Of a DNA stretch of 6,301 nucleotides, positions 1 to 5,944 are shown piece after piece. This stretch comes from an uncultured bacterium (GTDB taxonomy: Bacteria; Desulfobacterota; Desulfobulbia; Desulfobulbales; Desulfobulbaceae). The stretch is taken from assembly GCA_903896915.1 (NCBI GenBank), contig CAITZN010000324.1, positions 1 to 6,301 of the forward strand, written 5' to 3'. Both the position numbers and the translations under genes were made by a program. Numbering within the stretch: position 1 is the stretch's first letter; every line of letters starts with the position of its first letter. The notes beneath the pieces were generated by a model, which saw only the letters and a list, made by a program, of their open reading frames with translations, was not told the DNA's origin and did no database searches.

Positions 1-329
1 AAGTTAAAGATATTGCGCCAGACCTTGCTCCCTCTCCTGGAGAGCCGGTTGTTACTTCCGGCCCTGACAAATTTTTGGGCACTGACCTTGAGAAGATATT
101 GAAGGAAAAGAAGATAGAAACAGTTATTGTGACCGGCACCGCAGCGCATGGTGCTGTGCTTTATACAGCAAGTGGTGCTGCTTTACGGGGGATGAATGTA
201 ATAGTTCCTGTTGATGGATTATCAGCTGAGTCTCTTTTCCCGGAACTGTATACCGTCTGGAATCTTGCCAATGCCCCCCGAGTGTCAGCAAAGACAATTA
301 TTACAAAAACGGGGCTGATACAATACTAA
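1..329 (+). CDS. Isochorismatase-fold cysteine hydrolase-like protein, C-terminal part (catalytic Cys replaced by Ala)
   Basis: The reading frame is open from base 3 to the TAA at 327-329, giving 108 residues; the N-terminal part lies outside the window. An in-frame ATG or other start is not needed, because coding similarity begins at the first codon (V-K-D-I-A-P-D). The segment has the isochorismatase-family layout: a GPDKF segment around residues 20-24, a helix, a hydrophobic strand (TVIVTG, 40-45), the nucleophile turn and helix (GTAAHGAVLYTASGAA, 45-60), then a strand and VDGLSAE. In active family members the turn carries a cysteine, as in T-N-x-C-V. Aligned by the flanking glycine, valine and T-A, that position is Ala51 (GCT at 153-155). 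Known: the family uses an Asp-Lys-Cys triad to hydrolyse amides or isochorismate. Inference: this protein either uses different chemistry, binds without catalysis, or belongs to a Cys-less subgroup. Substrate unknown. Confidence 0.8.
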   Translation, partial: VKDIAPDLAPSPGEPVVTSGPDKFLGTDLEKILKEKKIETVIVTGTAAHGAVLYTASGAALRGMNVIVPVDGLSAESLFPELYTVWNLANAPRVSAKTIITKTGLIQY

Positions 330-367
330 ACCAGACTGTTTTTTCGAGATAATTAAGGGTCGATTTT

Positions 368-398
368 CCAGGGTGTCTCTTGTAAAGGGATGCCCTGG
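368..398. other. Strong imperfect hairpin downstream of the hydrolase-like gene
   Basis: CCAGGG at 368-373 pairs with CCCTGG at 393-398. The stem continues inward with two G-T wobbles, then T-A, C-G, a wobble, C-G, T-A and T-A, to a three-base loop at 382-384: 14 pairs in all. It lies 38 bases after the stop of the upstream gene, so it could end that transcript or protect its 3' end. There is no T-run on either side in the expected place (the + side is followed by GTAGTAAAAGG), so a classical intrinsic terminator is doubtful. Confidence 0.45.
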
Positions 399-478
399 GT
401 AGTAAAAGGACGTGCATTCCCCTTACTTTTCAACTGATGGATACCTGTTTTTTTGGTGTGGAAAAGAACATCTTTCCT

Positions 479-506
479 TTGCATACAAAACATCGGGCAT
501 TATAAT
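479..506 (+). promoter_or_regulatory. Sigma-70-like promoter for the PilZ gene
   Basis: TTGCAT at 479-484 and a perfect TATAAT at 501-506 are separated by 16 bases. The -35 matches the consensus only in its first three bases; the -10 is exact. Transcription would start near 513, leaving a leader of about 50 bases before the GTG at 565. This also argues against translation starting at the ATG at 505, which overlaps the -10 box. Confidence 0.5.
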
Positions 507-564
507 GAGTAATAGTAATGACGAGACGTCTCCACAATCCATCAACCTCGAAAAGGGTGTGTAG

Positions 565-1050
565 GTGCTGCATTCAACAACCGGAACATCCAGACGCTCC
601 CCCGAGAAGCCGCTTAAAAAGTTCTTTCGGGTAATCAAACGTCTGTTCAACCTATCTACCGGCACCCTGCTCCCCTCTTTTGCCTCTATCCATAAAAATA
701 GCAGTGAAGACCGCCAGCGACTGGCAGGGGCTGATAAACGACAGAATCCCCGTATCCCTCTTGCCAACACCACGGTTCATGTTACCGATGGCTGTCTCTT
801 TGCCACTGCCCTTATCGATAACATCTCACTCTGTGGCATCTGCCTGTGTAATCTCCCAGAACAACTGTACAGGAGCGCCAGACAATTGACCGTTTTCTCC
901 AATGACAATCCCGGGATCCCCATCCTGCACATCCAACCACAATGGGAAGATACCAGCTGGGATGGAAAAACCATCGGCGCCAAAATTCTCAACACCTCGG
1001 AAACCTGGAAACTTTTTTTTGCCCAAACCTCCAGCCGTATGGATTCCTGA
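565..1050 (+). CDS. PilZ-domain protein (candidate cyclic di-GMP receptor)
   Basis: 161 residues. The start is the GTG at 565, which directly follows an in-frame TAG (562-564); an AAAAGGG at 551-557 gives a good ribosome site with 7-base spacing. The PilZ domain spans about residues 57-155. It has the two c-di-GMP contacts of the family: R-x3-R (Arg59, Arg63 in RQNPR) and (D/N)-x-S-x-x-G (Asn86, Ser88, Gly91 in NISLCG). The tail (GAKILNTSETW, 138-148) resembles the last strand and helix of the barrel. Both motifs are complete, so binding is likely. The first 50 residues contain a basic amphipathic stretch (KPLKKFFRVIKRLF, 15-28) that might touch a membrane or a partner. No output domain is fused, so it probably acts by binding another protein. 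Odd: three cysteines (90, 93, 95) cluster around the second motif. Domain call strong; cellular target unknown. Confidence 0.85.
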   Translation: MLHSTTGTSRRSPEKPLKKFFRVIKRLFNLSTGTLLPSFASIHKNSSEDRQRLAGADKRQNPRIPLANTTVHVTDGCLFATALIDNISLCGICLCNLPEQLYRSARQLTVFSNDNPGIPILHIQPQWEDTSWDGKTIGAKILNTSETWKLFFAQTSSRMDS

Positions 1051-1067
1051 ATCCTTTACCCACAATC

Positions 1068-1096
1068 CCGTGCCAAGTCATCCCCATTTGCCACGG
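1068..1096 (+). other. Inverted repeat just downstream of the PilZ gene
   Basis: CCGTGCCAA (1068-1076) and TTGCCACGG (1088-1096) pair in eight of nine positions, with one C-C mismatch and an 11-base loop. It begins 17 bases after the PilZ stop and may end or stabilise that transcript. No T-run follows, so this is not a standard intrinsic terminator. Confidence 0.35.
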
Positions 1097-1110
1097 CGAC
1101 ATCCTGTTAA

Positions 1111-1139
1111 TACACATAGCCACATTGTATCATTACAAT
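1111..1139 (+). promoter_or_regulatory. Candidate promoter with overlapping dyad upstream of the stress-protein gene
   Basis: TACACA (1111-1116, 4 of 6 matches to the -35) and TACAAT (1134-1139, 5 of 6 to the -10) are 17 bases apart. The -10 is one arm of a perfect 6-base inverted repeat, ATTGTA-TCAT-TACAAT (1124-1139), a reasonable shape for a repressor operator. The predicted start near 1146 gives a leader of about 55 bases, which includes a small GC hairpin (GCCC 1155-1158 with GGGC 1165-1168). Prediction by eye only. Confidence 0.4.
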
Positions 1140-1189
1140 AAATACTGACCGAACGCCCCGCGCCGGGCCCAACGCTTCCCAATAAAAAC

Positions 1190-1195
1190 AGGAGG
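1190..1195 (+). promoter_or_regulatory. Consensus Shine-Dalgarno of the stress-protein gene
   Basis: AGGAGG lies 5 bases before the ATG at 1201. It is the strongest ribosome site in the window. It fixes the start and suggests high translation, which would also feed the coupled downstream kinase-like gene. Confidence 0.8.
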
Positions 1196-1200
1196 TTGCA

Positions 1201-1656
1201 ATGAGTGACTGGAGACGCATTATCATCGCCATTGACGATTCTCCCCGCTCGATCAATGCTGTTGAATACGTTGGCTGTATTGCCGGTCATCTTGCCGACG
1301 TTTATATCTGCCTCCTGCATATCTATCCTGAACCACCGCCGGACTACTATCGGTCCGGAGCGACCCTGGATGCCTACCAGGTGACTCAGGAAGAAAAAGC
1401 CAGGACACTTTTCGCGCAAACGGAAAAAATCCTCCAGTCCCACGGGATCGCCCCCCTGACAATAACCTCCAAGTGTCTGATGGCAGAACATAAATCGATC
1501 AGTGCGGCCATCCTCGACATGCAGGTGCGGGAAGGTTACGGCACCATTGTTGTCGCCAAACGCGGGATACCAAAAGCCGAGGAATTTCTTTTTGGCTCCA
1601 TCTCCAACGCCCTGATCCATAACGGCAGGGATATCGCAGTGTGGGTGATTGGCTGA
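1201..1656 (+). CDS. Universal stress protein (UspA family)
   Basis: 151 residues, the usual length of a single-domain Usp. The N-terminal strand RIIIAIDDSPRS (6-17) carries the conserved Asp pair (12-13) that contacts the nucleotide in this family. A strand ending LLHIYPE (38-44) follows. Near the C-terminus is the nucleotide motif, canonically G-x2-G-x9-G-(S/T): here Gly122, nine residues, then Gly132-Ser133, followed by I-S-N-A-L and a closing strand (IAVWVI). The first glycine of the motif is Ala119 (VAKRG), so ATP binding is probable rather than certain. Known: Usp proteins are cytoplasmic alpha/beta sandwich dimers linked to starvation, respiratory and oxidative stress; some are phosphorylated. 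The stop TGA (1654-1656) shares its A with the ATG of the downstream kinase-like gene, so the two are translationally coupled. The start follows a consensus Shine-Dalgarno. Confidence 0.92.
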   Translation: MSDWRRIIIAIDDSPRSINAVEYVGCIAGHLADVYICLLHIYPEPPPDYYRSGATLDAYQVTQEEKARTLFAQTEKILQSHGIAPLTITSKCLMAEHKSISAAILDMQVREGYGTIVVAKRGIPKAEEFLFGSISNALIHNGRDIAVWVIG

Positions 1657-2648
1657 TGGCTCCGTATCATGCAATCGCATCATTGCCTGAGACCATTGCC
1701 CGCAATCTGAAAGAACACCGGGTTACCCGCAGCCTGCGACGGCCATCAAGGGTCTACACCGATACCACCGATTTTTCCTCCATCGATTACGGCGACGTTA
1801 TCCAGGCGGAAGACAGGTACTTCCTGATCACAGCTTACACCAAGGAAGGCAGGTTTGGGGTGGACGAGCAGATCAAGCAATGGGTCCCCAAGGTCGAGGA
1901 CCTGGCCACGGGTACGCCCTATATCCTCAAGATGGTCTTTCACGAGACTTTTGACATGACGCTGGGACAATTCACTATCCCCTGTTACCGCAGCCCGGAA
2001 AAAGAGGCGAGGATACTGGAACTGGTGCAGGGGCGTCCCCATTTCATGCAGGGCGAGGCCATACTCGATGCCTCCGGCAATCTGCTCCGGATAATAGTAC
2101 CGGTCAGGGGGCAGCGCCTCGACAAGGTGATCCACAGCGAGAGTTCCCATCACGATTATTTTTTCAAGGAACTACCAACCATTTTCGAACAGTTCCTCGG
2201 CTGCCTGCGAGGGATCGGTTTCCTGCATCAAAACGGCTTCCGCCACGGCGACATCCGCCGGGATCATGTTTTTGTTGACCGTAACACCGGCCTTTTTTAC
2301 TGGATTGATTACGATTACGATTTCTATTTGCCAGAAAAACCTTTTGCACTGGACCTGTTTGAACTGGGCAATATCCTCATTTACCTGACCGCCCGAGGAG
2401 ATTATCACCCGCGTGAGGTCTTGGCCGACCCGGCAATGGGTGAAACAGTGGCAAAGACGCTCACCCCTTCTGATTTCTCCCTGCTCGCCCAGAACAGGAT
2501 CGTCAATTTGCAAAAACTCTTCCCTTATATCCCGGACACCCTCAACAATATCCTGCTGCATTTCTCGGCAGGCGCTGAGGTCTTTTATGAAACCGTGGAA
2601 GAACTCTATGTCGATTTCGAAGCAGCTTTACTCGAGTTGAAAAGCTAA
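1656..2648 (+). CDS. Atypical protein-kinase-like protein coupled to the stress protein
   Basis: 330 residues from the ATG at 1656, which forms TGATG with the upstream stop; an in-frame GTG at 1641 is a less likely start. The kinase-fold landmarks are present in order: a lysine in a strand (YILKMV, Lys92), a candidate alpha-C glutamate (Glu115 or Glu117 in SPEKEAR), an intact short helix before the loop (GIGFLHQNGF), the catalytic loop HGDIRRDH (His197, Asp199, His204), a metal-binding strand WIDYDYDF (Asp218, with Asp220 and Asp222) and ALDLFELGN (Asp233), like the helix-F aspartate of kinases. The usual HRDxKxxN asparagine is histidine, and no G-x-G-x-x-G loop is visible in residues 40-90. 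No membrane segment or sensor domain is seen. HGD is commoner in aminoglycoside-phosphotransferase-like and atypical kinases than in classical Ser/Thr kinases. Inference: it phosphorylates, or binds, the coupled stress protein. A small-molecule kinase or a pseudokinase is also possible. Confidence 0.75.
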   Translation: MAPYHAIASLPETIARNLKEHRVTRSLRRPSRVYTDTTDFSSIDYGDVIQAEDRYFLITAYTKEGRFGVDEQIKQWVPKVEDLATGTPYILKMVFHETFDMTLGQFTIPCYRSPEKEARILELVQGRPHFMQGEAILDASGNLLRIIVPVRGQRLDKVIHSESSHHDYFFKELPTIFEQFLGCLRGIGFLHQNGFRHGDIRRDHVFVDRNTGLFYWIDYDYDFYLPEKPFALDLFELGNILIYLTARGDYHPREVLADPAMGETVAKTLTPSDFSLLAQNRIVNLQKLFPYIPDTLNNILLHFSAGAEVFYETVEELYVDFEAALLELKS

Positions 2649-2703
2649 CCGAGCAATCTGCTTAGGGCGCAGGAACACCCCCAAACCACCCTTCCCCATC
2701 ATC

Positions 2704-3009
2704 TCAGGGTTGCTTCAAAAAAGCCTCAAGCCCGCCTTCAAGATATTTTGCCTTAACTCCAGCCTCGGCTAACTGCTTCTGCACCGATTGACTGACCGAA
2801 CCACCACGGACGCAGTAGATCACCACATCCTGCTCCTCCGGCAGAGTATGCACCCACTGCTCCACCGCAGCCGGGTCCCGCCACTGAGCAGCACCGATAC
2901 CCTCGGGATTTTTTTCATAATCCTCTTTTCTTCTCACATCAAGCAGGGTCACCTTGTTTTCTGCCTGCAGCAACCCAGCAAGTTCTGTTGATGTAATGGT
3001 CTTTTCCAT
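2704..3009 (-). CDS. Single-domain rhodanese-like sulfurtransferase
   Basis: 101 residues from the ATG at 3009; an upstream in-frame ATG at 3060 lies inside chrA and has no ribosome site, while AGGGAG (3022-3017) is 7 bases before 3009. The domain fills the protein: TSTELAGLL helix (7-14), LLDVR strand (22-26), RKEDYEKNPEGIGA (substituting for the usual E-x-x-x-GHIPGA segment), YCVRGGS active loop (65-71) with Cys66, a helix (SQSVQKQLAEAG), and YLEGGLEAF (89-97). Known: the cysteine carries a persulfide or performs thiol redox chemistry. The 6-residue loop is the sulfurtransferase length, so it is likely not an arsenate reductase-type phosphatase loop. It lies 11 bases after the chromate transporter stop in the same orientation, so it probably serves the same process, perhaps thiol repair or oxyanion reduction. 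No signal peptide; cytoplasmic. Natural acceptor unknown. Confidence 0.88.
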   Translation of the reverse strand: MEKTITSTELAGLLQAENKVTLLDVRRKEDYEKNPEGIGAAQWRDPAAVEQWVHTLPEEQDVVIYCVRGGSVSQSVQKQLAEAGVKAKYLEGGLEAFLKQP

Positions 3010-3023
3010 GTTTTTGCTCCCTA
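3010..3023 (-). promoter_or_regulatory. Rhodanese ribosome site overlapping the chrA stop codon
   Basis: On the - strand the chrA stop TAG (3023-3021) runs straight into GGGAG, making AGGGAG (3022-3017), then a 7-base spacer before ATG at 3009. A ribosome finishing chrA covers this site, so translation of the rhodanese is probably coupled to that of the transporter. Confidence 0.7.
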
Positions 3024-4424
3024 CATGAATGTTTTCCAAAGAAATCCAATCCCAGCGCAACCGATAAGCGCAGGGATCATATCCAGCTTCAGATATTTCA
3101 TAGCGATATACGAAATTGCAGCCAATGCGAAGGCAAACCAGTCAGCGGTCGCCAGGTCTGGGGAAGGGATGGTTGCCCCAAACAAATACGACTCACCGGT
3201 ACGCCCAAACATGGCGTTGATGCCGAACCAGATGGAGAGGTTGAGCACAACGCCGACTACCGCTGCGGTGATTCCCGAGAGCGCCCCGTTCATCATTTTA
3301 TTATTCCGAAGTTTCTCAACATACGGTGCGCCAAGAAAAATCCAGAGAAAACAGGGCGCGAAGGTCACCCAGACAGTCAAAAATGCCCCAAAGATACCAG
3401 CTACATAGGGATTGAGAATGCCCGGAGACCGGAAGCCCCCGAGAAAACCGACAAACTGCACCACCTGAATCAATGGTCCTGGGGTCGTTTCAGCCAGTGC
3501 CAGACCGTCAAGCATCTCCCCCGGTTTGAGCCAGCCATAGTTGGACACCGCTTCCTGCGCCATATACGCCAGAACCGCATAAGCCCCACCAAAAGTGACG
3601 GTGGCCAGCTTGCTAAAATAAAGCGCGATTTGCGAATAAACATGATCCGGACCCAGCATCAGAAGCAGTATCAGCACCGGACCCAGCCAGATCCCGCCCC
3701 AGACCATCAACACCTTCAAGCTCCTCATTAAGGTCGGGGCAAATTTTCCGTCCATATCTGAGGCTAAAAGGATGTCGATGACTCCATCCTTTTCTCCTGA
3801 TGAACTACCCAGTGTTAGGCCGCCGTGAATCCATTTGGGGCAGGCCTCGCCCAGATAATGGGGGCAGACACTCAGGCCCAGATAGCCAAGGATGCCAGAA
3901 CCGAAAATGACCAACGGAAAAGGAATCTGATAGAAAAACATAGCGATGAAAGAAAGCACCGCGACAGCCACAAGATATGGTGTTTTCAGGGACTTGCTCG
4001 CAATGCGGAAGACCGCCATAACGACGATGGCCAGCACAGCCGGTTTCAATCCATAAAAAAAGGCCTGCACCGAAGCAACCTGATTAAATCCTGCATAGAG
4101 GATGGTCAACGCCAGGACGGTGAACATGCCCGGAATGACAAACAGGAGCCCCGCGGCTAGGCCTCCTTTGGTTCCGTGGAGTAGCCAGCCGATGTAAATG
4201 GCTAACTGTTGTGCCTCCGGTCCGGGAAGCAGGTTGCAGTAATTGAGGGCATGGAGAAAACGATCATTACTGATCCATTTTCGCTCATCAACCAGCATTT
4301 TGTGCATCAGGCCGATCTGGCCGGCCGGACCGCCAAAGCTCAAAAAACCGATCTTCATCCACACCTCAAAAGCTTCCTTAAACGATACTGTTTCCGGCGG
4401 TTGCATGTCTTCTGTTAGTGGCAT
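3021..4424 (-). CDS. chrA: Chromate ion transporter, long-chain CHR family
   Basis: 467 residues from ATG 4424. ATG 4430 is also in frame but has GAGGG directly against it; from 4424 that GAGGG is 6 bases away. Known: CHR proteins are inner-membrane carriers that expel chromate, usually in exchange or driven by the proton gradient, and a homologous pair of domains marks the long form. Both halves are visible. N-half: FLSFGGPAGQIGLMH (27-41), NLLPGPEAQQLAIYIGW (64-80), GTKGGLAAGLLFVIPG (84-99). C-half: VTFGGAYAVLAYMAQ (276-290), ALAETTPGPLIQVVQFVG (309-326). FGG and PGP residues are the family signature. About ten hydrophobic segments are present. The polar linker (about 184-235) contains Cys187 and Cys195. 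The 228-base gap before it suggests its own promoter. It is followed by a rhodanese in the same operon. Caution: some CHR proteins have unknown substrates, such as other sulfate-like oxyanions. Confidence 0.93.
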   Translation of the reverse strand: MPLTEDMQPPETVSFKEAFEVWMKIGFLSFGGPAGQIGLMHKMLVDERKWISNDRFLHALNYCNLLPGPEAQQLAIYIGWLLHGTKGGLAAGLLFVIPGMFTVLALTILYAGFNQVASVQAFFYGLKPAVLAIVVMAVFRIASKSLKTPYLVAVAVLSFIAMFFYQIPFPLVIFGSGILGYLGLSVCPHYLGEACPKWIHGGLTLGSSSGEKDGVIDILLASDMDGKFAPTLMRSLKVLMVWGGIWLGPVLILLLMLGPDHVYSQIALYFSKLATVTFGGAYAVLAYMAQEAVSNYGWLKPGEMLDGLALAETTPGPLIQVVQFVGFLGGFRSPGILNPYVAGIFGAFLTVWVTFAPCFLWIFLGAPYVEKLRNNKMMNGALSGITAAVVGVVLNLSIWFGINAMFGRTGESYLFGATIPSPDLATADWFAFALAAISYIAMKYLKLDMIPALIGCAGIGFLWKTFM

Positions 4425-4506
4425 CTGCATCCCTCATTATTGGTTAAGCCTGCCTGCATCGCCTGTCTTCATGCTTTTAATAACTTTCACAGGGCGGCCT
4501 TATATT

Positions 4507-4529
4507 CCAATAAAATCAATCAATATTGG
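4507..4529. promoter_or_regulatory. Dyad upstream of chrA, possible operator
   Basis: CCAATA (4507-4512) and TATTGG (4524-4529) form a perfect inverted repeat with an 11-base AT-rich spacer, within the 228-base gap before chrA. AATAAAAT also repeats directly at 4509-4516 and 4540-4547, 31 bases apart, which is about three helix turns. The layout fits a transcription-factor site at the chrA promoter, but I find no clear -35/-10 pair to anchor it; a TATAAG on the - strand nearby (around 4500-4505) could be the -10. Confidence 0.3.
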
Positions 4530-4606
4530 TCAGTTGGCTAATAAAATATTCCCATCAAGAGATCCCAAATTGAGACAGATATTGATCCTACGTTAATAGT
4601 AACTTT

Positions 4607-4650
4607 AAAAAAGGTGCCACCAAATTCCCTTCAACTCGCGGAACCATTGG
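4607..4650 (-). terminator. Possible intrinsic terminator after the MFS gene
   Basis: Just past the MFS stop (4653), - strand sequence CCAA..TTCC (4650-4640) pairs with GGAA..TTGG (4628-4620) with a small internal loop, and six T residues follow (4612-4607), after a 7-base gap. The stem is modest and the gap to the T-run is longer than ideal, so this is tentative. Confidence 0.35.
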
Positions 4651-4652
4651 CT

Positions 4653-5894
4653 TCAACAATGAGCTTTTTCTTCGGGTGGGCGTATTTTTTGAAACATCCT
4701 ATAAAGGCACAGGTCGTAAACAATTTTAAGTCCCCCAGCGACCAGGAAAGACGCACTAAACAGTAAGGGATCAGCCATGAGGAGCCCGCCGAGTACTGGC
4801 GAAACGGCAGCTCCCACCGATCTGGCAACATTGGTCACCCCGGAGGCCGCAGTTCTTTCATCCGGGTTGACGACCGCCATTGTATAGGACTGCCTGGTGG
4901 GCACATCCATCTGGGAAATGCTGAATCGGAGCAACAATACCGTTATTGCCGACCAGAGATTTGGCATAAACGGTACCAGGCAGAGCAGGATATTGGATGG
5001 AATATGGGTGAACACCATGGTGTTAACCAACCCAATGCGGGCAGCAATGCGTGTGGCAAGCAGCGCAGAAACGCCAGCCAATAGATTTGCGCCAAAGAAA
5101 ATACTCCCGAGCGCCCCTTCGTCAATGCCATACCGAGTATGAAACCACCAGGCAATCATGCTCTGCACGACAAACCCTCCTGCAAAAGCATCCAACGCAA
5201 ACAGCGAACTCAGTTTGAACACCACCTTCCTGGATTGATGCAATCCAAAATACGACTGGGTTGCCCCGGCCTTCTGTTTCACTTCAATTGGATACACTTC
5301 AGCATCTTTCGACAGCATGGAAAACAGCAGCAGGAGGACAACACCACAACCTGCATATCCGGCCATGATATATCGATAGGATTCCAAGGCGCTCAAACCC
5401 GATTCCTGAAGTAATTGTGCTAACCATCCGCCGGCAAGAGCTCCTACGGCAGTTGCAAACGAACCGACTAGGTTATACCAACCAAACACGGTAGTGCGCC
5501 GTTTATCAGCAACCAATTGGGATAGAGCGGCCTGCTCAATCGATAAAAAGGGACCAATCTCGTTACCGCTAGGGCTGATGATGCCTATGATGGCGGCAAA
5601 CGTTAACCAGACCGGGTTGCGGGTGAGGAGAAAGACCAGCCCCGCCATGACCATGAGCAAGGAACCAAGAAACAGCATTTTCTTCCGACCTATCCGATCG
5701 GCAATCATGGTGATCCAGAGAGAAACCAAGATGTCGCCGGCAAGGGTTAAGGTCAGTATCGCCCCTATGCCGGAACCGCTCAATCCCGTTTCCGCAAGAA
5801 AGAGAACCAGAACGACGGAGACAAATCCGTAAGCAAACAGCCTCGTGGTCCGGGCAGCAAAGAGGAGTTTAGTGTCCGATTTGTGCGCGTTCAT
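4653..5894 (-). CDS. MFS family transporter, 12 membrane helices, substrate unknown
   Basis: 413 residues from ATG 5894. AGTGAG lies 4 bases before it. GTG 5903 (GGAG 9 bases upstream) and TTG 5921 are possible alternatives that would add 3 and 9 residues. The protein is mostly hydrophobic helices, with the MFS loop 2-3 motif A at DRIGRKK (66-72) after GDILVSLW (53-60), and a degenerate copy in the second half (ARIGLVNT, 285-292). A central cytoplasmic loop (about 195-225) is rich in Lys and Gln. Two patches look family-specific: SPSGNEIGPFLSIEQAALS (107-125) and SQMDVPTRQSYT (327-338) followed by ERTAASGVTNVARSVG (346-361). Known: MFS proteins are gradient-driven uniporters, symporters or antiporters of small molecules. 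The upstream HD-domain gene in the same direction is about 50 bases away, suggesting co-transcription. A weak terminator follows. Substrate cannot be inferred. Confidence 0.88.
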   Translation of the reverse strand: MNAHKSDTKLLFAARTTRLFAYGFVSVVLVLFLAETGLSGSGIGAILTLTLAGDILVSLWITMIADRIGRKKMLFLGSLLMVMAGLVFLLTRNPVWLTFAAIIGIISPSGNEIGPFLSIEQAALSQLVADKRRTTVFGWYNLVGSFATAVGALAGGWLAQLLQESGLSALESYRYIMAGYAGCGVVLLLLFSMLSKDAEVYPIEVKQKAGATQSYFGLHQSRKVVFKLSSLFALDAFAGGFVVQSMIAWWFHTRYGIDEGALGSIFFGANLLAGVSALLATRIAARIGLVNTMVFTHIPSNILLCLVPFMPNLWSAITVLLLRFSISQMDVPTRQSYTMAVVNPDERTAASGVTNVARSVGAAVSPVLGGLLMADPLLFSASFLVAGGLKIVYDLCLYRMFQKIRPPEEKAHC

Positions 5895-5944
5895 GTTGCT
5901 CACTATTGGTCGCTCCAGCAAGGGACGTCTTGCCGAAGCCAGGT

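Noticed and set aside
406..564. Extension of the PilZ gene upstream through an open frame from 406, with GTG at 412
   Set aside because: Ends in TAG at 562-564, GTG at 412 has only a 1-2 base spacing to AAAGGA, and a perfect TATAAT lies inside it.
423..773. Minus-strand open frame of 116 codons across the PilZ 5' region
   Set aside because: Overlaps the PilZ gene, no recognisable domain, and it runs through the PilZ promoter and hairpin region; treated as a shadow.
1078..1683. Minus-strand open frame of 201 codons opposite the stress-protein gene
   Set aside because: Lies antisense to a clear Usp gene, has no family resemblance, and its length is explained by codon bias on the other strand.
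2645..2665. Hairpin (AGCA-ATC-TGCT with nearby CTAA/TTAG) between the converging genes, possible two-way terminator
   Set aside because: Only four clean pairs with a bulge, and a short T-run on one side only; too weak to call.
3825..4160. Plus-strand open frame of 111 codons inside chrA
   Set aside because: Antisense to a strongly recognised membrane transporter; hydrophilic low-complexity translation with no motif.
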